Shown: positions 15,339 to 19,586 of the stretch, in pieces | Numbering within the stretch: the first letter of the stretch is position 1 | Layout of the letters: the number at the start of each line of letters is the position of its first letter | Source of the DNA: Methanosarcinaceae archaeon | GTDB taxonomy: Archaea; Halobacteriota; Methanosarcinia; Methanosarcinales; Methanosarcinaceae | Assembly: GCA_030594665.1 (NCBI GenBank) | Contig: JAUVET010000002.1 | Span: 1-19,586, forward strand | DNA length: 19,586 nt | Direction of reading: 5' to 3' | The notes under the pieces: model-generated | What the model saw: only the letters and a program-made list of their open reading frames with translations | What the model was told of the DNA's origin: nothing | The model's database searches: none | Translations under genes and position numbers: made by a program

Positions 15339-16235
15339 TTATTTTGCCATCTTCAACAAAGTATAATCTGAGGTTTCGTATAAGTATCCCCTTACATTCT
15401 CCCATATTTCTTTGACCCTCCTTGAGAATTCGCTATCAGAATACTCAATAACAGTCTTCTCCTGTAACATGGCTTTGGTCGGAGTATCATCATAAGGAAG
15501 TTTGCCCACAACCTCAACCCCATTCTCACTGCAATACTTCTCAATGAGCAAGGTATTATCCTCGTTTATATCATACTTATTAATACAGACCACAGCCGGA
15601 ATATTGAAATGACCAGCCACACCCAGCACCCGCTCCAGATCGTGAATACCGGAGACACTCGGCTCTGTCACAACCATCACCATGTCAACACCGGTGATCG
15701 AGGCAATTACCGAACATCCGGTTCCGGGAGGTCCGTCAATGATTATCATATCCATATTGTGTTTTTCTGCAAGCGATCTGGCATTGTTCCTGACAAACGA
15801 AACAAGTTTTCCGCTTGCCTCCTCCCCGATACCAAGTCTTGCATGTGCCATTGGCCCGAATCGTGTTTTTGATATGTAGGCATCCCCCGCCTTCCGCTCG
15901 ATCATACTGACCGCACTCTCGGGGCAGACATACTCACATACACCGCATCCCTCACATTCGTAGATGTTGACCGTAATATCGTCACTGATGGCATCAAACC
16001 TGCATGCGTCCTTACATTTCCCACACTGGATACAGAGCGACTCGTCAATGGATGCGACATCCAATCCGGTAAAATCAATCGTCTCCAAAATCTCAGGTTT
16101 CAATATCAAATGCATGTCTGCTGCGTCCACATCACAATCCGCGATGATGGCATCTTTTGCAAGAGAAGCAAATGCCGCTGCGATGGTAGTCTTGCCTGTA
16201 CCTCCTTTCCCGCTTATTACTGTAAGTTGTTTCAT
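15339..16235 (-). CDS. MinD-superfamily P-loop ATPase with inserted ferredoxin domain (ATPase 2)
   Basis: A 298-residue protein of the COG1149 type. The deviant Walker A GKGGTGKTT is at 9-17, and DCDVDAAD (33-40) is the switch I/A' region. Two 4Fe-4S motifs follow, with Cys68, 71, 74, 78 and Cys94, 97, 100, 104, then IIIDGPPGTG and VVTEPSVSGIHDLERV. These ATPases resemble the NifH/Mrp/NBP35 group that handles Fe-S clusters or metal cofactors, but the client is not known. The start codon overlaps the stop of ATPase 1 in ATGA (16232-16235), and the DUF1847 gene begins 18 bases after the stop. The protein looks intact. A partial near-identical copy lies at 12618-13135. Confidence 0.9.
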   Translation of the reverse strand: MKQLTVISGKGGTGKTTIAAAFASLAKDAIIADCDVDAADMHLILKPEILETIDFTGLDVASIDESLCIQCGKCKDACRFDAISDDITVNIYECEGCGVCEYVCPESAVSMIERKAGDAYISKTRFGPMAHARLGIGEEASGKLVSFVRNNARSLAEKHNMDMIIIDGPPGTGCSVIASITGVDMVMVVTEPSVSGIHDLERVLGVAGHFNIPAVVCINKYDINEDNTLLIEKYCSENGVEVVGKLPYDDTPTKAMLQEKTVIEYSDSEFSRRVKEIWENVRGYLYETSDYTLLKMAK

Positions 16236-17101
16236 GATCTTGCCTCCTCATACTCATGCCGGATCGTATCAAACAACTGAACAAACCTGTCCTTCCACTC
16301 CGGCATCCTGATAACGAATGGAATACCTTCGGAATACAACCTTGCGATCATCATATCATGCGGGATCTTCATCAGTATTGGAATGTTATGCGACATGCAG
16401 TACTCCTCCACCCTGTTATCCCCGACATCATACCGGTTTATGATTATGCCAAAAGGTATGTCCAGCGTCCGTACCACATCAATAGCAAGCAACAGGTCAT
16501 GGAACCCAAATGGAGTGGATTCCGTAACAAGAACACAATAATCCACATTTCCGACAGAAGCGATCACAGGACACGCAGTACCTGGCGGCGAATCGATGAT
16601 GGCAGTTTTTTCCGCATCAATATGTTTTTTCAGGGCTCCAATAACAGGAGATGCCATCGGTTCCCCGATATCCAGTAACCCGCGATAGAACTCAAATCCG
16701 GATCCGGATCTATTCTCGTCATCGTCGCTTTTGTTCCTATCAATAACCCCGATACTCCGATCTTCTTCACTGATCGCACCATTCGGACACACTATTGTGC
16801 ATCCCCCGCATCCGTGACAGAGTGCAGGAAAGACCATTACGTCCTTTGGAAGTACAGCGATCGCATTGAACCTGCAAAATTCCGAACACTTGCCGCACAG
16901 GTCACATTTGCTTTTGTCTATCACAGGTGTAGGAATATTCACATCCTCCACCTTCTCAAGATCAATATCTAAAAAGAGATGGCAGTTCGGCTCCTCCACA
17001 TCACAGTCGAACAACTGTACATTTTCAAGTGCGAGAGCAAGGTTCACTGCCACTGTTGTTTTCCCTGTTCCTCCTTTTCCGCTTGCTATTGCTATTTTCA
17101 T
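16232..17101 (-). CDS. MinD-superfamily P-loop ATPase with inserted ferredoxin domain (ATPase 1)
   Basis: A 289-residue paralogue of the next gene. Walker A GKGGTGKTT is at 8-16, FDCDVEEPNCHLFL follows, then Cys66, 69, 72, 76 and Cys95, 98, 101, 105 for two 4Fe-4S clusters, and IIDSPPGTACPVIA with VVTESTPFGFHDL. The DCDVEEPNCHLF wording differs from DCDVDAADMHLI in ATPase 2, so the two are distinct family members that probably act together, perhaps as a heterodimer since MinD-type ATPases work as dimers (inference). It is the first gene of the operon; a GAGATGAG stretch before the ATG can serve as ribosome site. Confidence 0.9.
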   Translation of the reverse strand: MKIAIASGKGGTGKTTVAVNLALALENVQLFDCDVEEPNCHLFLDIDLEKVEDVNIPTPVIDKSKCDLCGKCSEFCRFNAIAVLPKDVMVFPALCHGCGGCTIVCPNGAISEEDRSIGVIDRNKSDDDENRSGSGFEFYRGLLDIGEPMASPVIGALKKHIDAEKTAIIDSPPGTACPVIASVGNVDYCVLVTESTPFGFHDLLLAIDVVRTLDIPFGIIINRYDVGDNRVEEYCMSHNIPILMKIPHDMMIARLYSEGIPFVIRMPEWKDRFVQLFDTIRHEYEEARS

Positions 17102-17160
17102 TTATCTCATCTCGAATTGCTTTTTGTGATTTTTTATTTTATTCATGGATTATTTGTAAT

Positions 17161-17206
17161 AACCACAGAGAACACAGAAATTTGTTATTGCTCCCTGTGG
17201 TTTTTT
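17161..17206 (+). repeat. CCACAGAGAACACAG-type inverted repeat
   Basis: AACCACAG (17161-17168) pairs with CTGTGGTT (17195-17202) around a 26-base loop and is followed by T residues to 17206. The CCACAGAGAACACAG wording recalls a dispersed intergenic repeat I associate with methanosarcinal genomes. Confidence 0.45.
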
Positions 17207-17291
17207 AGCATGATTATTTTTTGGATCTCCCCAACATTGAATGGGTAAATATTAGCCGGGATTTACAGGATAGGGTCAACCACTTATACCC

Positions 17292-17536
17292 TGTCCAATT
17301 TTTTTGTACTTTTTTTTACGAAATTACTGTCCATCATCTTGATTTTCACATTTGTTTTTTGACAGGATGCACGAGATGGACAAGATTTGGATGCTGCGTT
17401 TTATCCTGTTCATCCCGTCCAATTTTTTTTGTACTTTTTTTACGAAATTACTGTCCAGCATCTTGATTTTCACATTTGTTTTTTGACAGGATGAACAGGA
17501 TGGACAGGATTTGGATGCTGCGTTTTATCCTGTGCA
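17292..17536. repeat. Two tandem copies of a 124-bp intergenic repeat
   Basis: Copy 1 (from 17292) and copy 2 (from 17416) align at a constant 124-base offset from GTCCAATTTTTTTGTAC through TTATCCTGT, with a handful of mismatches and balanced length changes in two T-runs. Inside each unit, GACAGGATG(A/C)AC(A/G)(A/G)GATGGACA and the ATCCTGTTCATCCCGTCC stretch are approximately inverted complements, so a transcript could fold into a hairpin. Confidence 0.85.
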
Positions 17537-17628
17537 TTAATTCAGGCAATGCGATTCCATGTTTGACGCTATAGTTCTGAACAGTCATGTTATCCACACA
17601 ATGTTAAATATAACCTATTTTTTACCAT

Positions 17629-18882
17629 TTACTCCGTAGGCGATGTGATCACATCCAGATCAGCGATCTGTTCCACAACCTCTTCAACATTATCCACACC
17701 ATCCGGTAATTGTAATATCTTCACAAAATCATCACGAAGCGAATGGAATGGTCCCCCTCCAATGTTGCGTATAACCAGCACATTAACTCCATGTTCTTTC
17801 AGGAATTCCGCAGTCTTAACACCTTTTTTCTTCTCCAGGTTTGCGGCAGGATTCTCCAAAATTTCCCAGTTTTTCACCGCATCATCTTCCAGTTCGATGA
17901 AAATATAATACGGAGCTTTACCAAGATGATGATAGGGTTTAGATCGCAGACCAGCCTCTGCCTCATCCCCTCCTATACTTGCAACCGGAATAGCGACTTT
18001 CACAACTGCCATCTTCCCGGGCTTTGCATTAACAACAAGATGCTCCAGGTTCCCTACTTTTTCCTTCACCGCACTTTCAATCTCCCCGGAAAGCATCTCC
18101 ACTCTTTTAAGATCGGCTTCACCCTCAATTTCAACTGTAATTTCCCCGAACACAACCAGACCTGATTTGCGGAGCCTTATGTCCTCCACCATATTCACAC
18201 CATTGATTCCGCCCACCGCCTGCCGTATCCCAACGATCGAATCCTCATCAAGCCATGCATCCATCAGTGTCAATGCCGCAGTCTTTGCAATCCCGAACCC
18301 AAGCCGGAATATCATAAGAGAAATTATCAGCACACCCGCACTATCAAGCCATGTAATGCCCATCATTGAGCCTGCGACCGCAACTACAACAACAAATGAA
18401 CTGAAAACGTCTGTGTATGAATGCATTGCATCAGCGATGAGAGCCTGCGAATCTATCTGCCTGCCAATCCTCAACTTGTATCGAAACAGTGCATAGATCG
18501 TAATAACTGAAAATACGGCTGTGCCAAGTGCAATTCCCTGAAATTCCATCACTGCCGGAGTTTTGATACCCGATATTGCCTCGCGCACAAGCTCGACACC
18601 GGACAGGAGGATCACAACAGAAACGAAAAGAGCGACCAGATTCTCTGCTTTGTAGTAACCGTATGGGAACGTCTCCCCGCTACCCCTGAGACTGAGTTTT
18701 AATCCCACCCACACTGCCAGGGATGTGAAAATATCAAGAGATGTATGGACCGCATCGGCGAGTAAGGCAATGCTTCCCGAATAAAAGCCAACAATGCCTT
18801 TTAAGGATGCAAGAAAAACAAGTGCAAGAGTGGAATTCTTTGATGCATTGGCACCAATCTGTAAGTTCTCTTGCACAGTCAT
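17629..18882 (-). CDS. Cation diffusion facilitator transporter fused to a NifX-like (FeMo-cofactor family) domain
   Basis: A 417-residue fusion. Residues 1-205 or so form the CDF membrane part with about six hydrophobic segments. The metal site motifs are His46/Asp50 in ADAVHTSLD and His154/Asp158 in ADAMHSYTD, a two-His, two-Asp arrangement typical of Zn-type carriers. Residues about 206-290 are the cytoplasmic CDF domain. From about 292 to 405 comes a second domain, VVKVAIPVASIGG to IRNIGGGPFHSLRDDF, resembling the dinitrogenase iron-molybdenum cofactor family (PF02579, NifX/NifB C-terminus). CDF proteins export divalent metals using the proton gradient; the extra domain may sense or chaperone a metal or cluster. 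Its start is 18 bases after a terminator-like hairpin belonging to the upstream gene, so it is probably transcribed separately. The domain calls are firm; the metal is not known. Confidence 0.9.
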   Translation of the reverse strand: MTVQENLQIGANASKNSTLALVFLASLKGIVGFYSGSIALLADAVHTSLDIFTSLAVWVGLKLSLRGSGETFPYGYYKAENLVALFVSVVILLSGVELVREAISGIKTPAVMEFQGIALGTAVFSVITIYALFRYKLRIGRQIDSQALIADAMHSYTDVFSSFVVVVAVAGSMMGITWLDSAGVLIISLMIFRLGFGIAKTAALTLMDAWLDEDSIVGIRQAVGGINGVNMVEDIRLRKSGLVVFGEITVEIEGEADLKRVEMLSGEIESAVKEKVGNLEHLVVNAKPGKMAVVKVAIPVASIGGDEAEAGLRSKPYHHLGKAPYYIFIELEDDAVKNWEILENPAANLEKKKGVKTAEFLKEHGVNVLVIRNIGGGPFHSLRDDFVKILQLPDGVDNVEEVVEQIADLDVITSPTE

Positions 18883-18893
18883 GTTTTCACGTC

Positions 18894-18921
18894 TTTAAAA
18901 AAAGGGGAGTAAGGCCCCTTT
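18894..18921 (-). terminator. Terminator of the sulfite reductase gene
   Basis: On the minus strand AAAGGGG and CCCCTTT form a 7-bp stem around a 7-base loop, followed at once by a run of T residues and TTTAAAG. It lies 14 bases after the stop of the sulfite reductase gene and ends about a dozen bases before the CDF start codon. Confidence 0.6.
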
Positions 18922-18935
18922 ACTTAAGGAGAAGT

Positions 18936-19586
18936 TCAATCTCCCAGAACTTCACTGACAAACTGTCCTTCCCCAACCAGTTCAATGATGTTTCCAAGTC
19001 TCTCTTTTCCCGGCTTTGTCCTGTATTTGACAAACGTAGAAGCGATCTTGTTGATCAGCGCAGGGATCTCTTCCTTTGTGCAGAACTCCTTCAACAGAAC
19101 ACCATCCGTTGGTCTTCGGGCATCATTTGCACCAATCCAGACTGAATAGCCGACCTTGTCTTCTACTGCACCTTCATGTGGACATCCACGCACACACCAT
19201 CCGCAATTGCCGCACAGGTCACGGTCTATTACAGCCTTTCCACCTGAGATGGAGATCGCATTGAACTTACACAATTCAATACATCTTCCGCACCCCGTAC
19301 ATTTCTCATTATCGATCCTCGGTCTCATCTGTCCCAACAGGCCAATGTCGTGACGGTGAGCCCTTACACAATTATTGGAACATCCTGCAATTGCGATCTT
19401 CATCTTGTGTGGAGTAAGTTTTTGTGCAAACATCGGAGTAAGCTCATTTGCAAAATTCTTGGTCTCAACAAGCCCTTCAGGACAATATGCATTACCCGGA
19501 CAGGCAGAAACAAAGCCCATGCCGATCGTCATAAGTCCGTTTCCATAGACATCTGCCATTATGTCATCAATGTCTTCATTTTTGAC
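18936..19586 (-). CDS. Small siroheme / ferredoxin-type sulfite reductase (N-terminus outside window)
   Basis: The frame is open through the right edge: nine codons (VKNEDIDDI) precede the first in-window ATG at 19559, so the true start lies beyond 19586. Counting from that ATG, Cys20 and Cys26 (CPGNAYC) plus Cys60 and Cys64 (CSNNC) form the C-x5-C ... C-x3-C motif that binds the siroheme-coupled 4Fe-4S cluster. Two ferredoxin motifs follow, Cys87, 90, 93, 97 and Cys116, 119, 122, 126. This is the single-chain low-molecular-weight sulfite reductase (Dsr-like) type of methanogens, which may reduce sulfite for assimilation or detoxification; nitrite is also possible. The neighbouring Fe-S ATPases and NifX-like domain fit a Fe-S/sulfur setting. 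Confidence 0.85.
   Translation of the reverse strand, partial: VKNEDIDDIMADVYGNGLMTIGMGFVSACPGNAYCPEGLVETKNFANELTPMFAQKLTPHKMKIAIAGCSNNCVRAHRHDIGLLGQMRPRIDNEKCTGCGRCIELCKFNAISISGGKAVIDRDLCGNCGWCVRGCPHEGAVEDKVGYSVWIGANDARRPTDGVLLKEFCTKEEIPALINKIASTFVKYRTKPGKERLGNIIELVGEGQFVSEVLGD

Larger units (their letters stand above)
17102..17628. other. Intergenic region between the ATPase operon and the CDF gene
   Basis: About 527 bases without a gene. It holds an inverted repeat AACCACAG/CTGTGGTT at 17161-17202 followed by a T-run, a 124-bp tandem repeat, and the presumed promoter of the ATPase operon in the AT-rich part close to 17102-17160. Short open frames here are repeat sequence without protein-like character. 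Confidence 0.6.

Noticed and set aside
17221..17466. 81-codon plus-strand open frame in the repeat region
   Set aside because: It is made of the 124-bp repeat, with Phe/Cys-rich low-complexity translation.
17292..17536. CRISPR-like array
   Set aside because: Only two units, 124 bases each, directly adjoining with no unique spacers and no cas genes nearby.

Overview
The window looks like chromosomal DNA of a euryarchaeon, most likely a methanogen or ANME relative of the Methanosarcinales. The clues are an archaeal ribose-1,5-bisphosphate isomerase of the AMP / type III RuBisCO pathway, a small siroheme ferredoxin-type sulfite reductase, paired MinD-type ATPases carrying ferredoxin domains, a molbindin, and intergenic 'ACAGGAT' and 'CCACAGAGAACACAG' repeats that I associate with Methanosarcina-type genomes. 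The lineage call is inference. The first 11 kb is accessory DNA and does not identify the host by itself.

Left part (1-10990, all on the + strand): a type I restriction-modification locus whose hsdS-hsdR interval has been filled with other defence and toxin-antitoxin genes. In order: the 3' half of hsdS (open at the left edge); an Abi_C-type abortive-infection gene; a dead hsdR 5' fragment; a small HicB-like gene; a nuclease/helicase pair that looks like Hachiman (hamA/hamB, stop and start overlapping in ATGA); the tail of a second copy of the small gene; a HicB antitoxin with a HicA cut off just before its catalytic motif; a second dead hsdR 5' fragment; a MNT/HEPN toxin-antitoxin pair; then intact hsdR. 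Beyond hsdR, a 45-bp piece of the hsdS central region recurs and nearly repeats the first bases of the window. The repeated hsdR starts and duplicated flanks suggest serial module insertion by recombination between short homologies.

Middle (11184-13710): ribose-1,5-bisphosphate isomerase (+), then a minus-strand gene graveyard at 12363-13309. There the start of a zinc-type ABC binding lipoprotein is joined to a piece of a MinD/ferredoxin ATPase, which is joined to the tail of a metallo-beta-lactamase-fold gene. The last two pieces are a deleted, frameshifted copy of the intact cluster just to the right.

Right part (13711-19586, minus strand): a molbindin gene; a four-gene operon transcribed as MinD/ferredoxin ATPase 1, MinD/ferredoxin ATPase 2 (overlapping by ATGA), DUF1847 cysteine-rich protein and MBL-fold protein; an intergenic stretch with a 124-bp tandem repeat; a cation diffusion facilitator fused to a NifX-like domain; a hairpin/T-run terminator; and a small sulfite reductase running off the right edge. 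The Fe-S ATPases, NifX-like domain, metal transporter, molbindin and sulfite reductase point to a metal / Fe-S / sulfur neighbourhood, although the exact role of the ATPase operon is not known from sequence.
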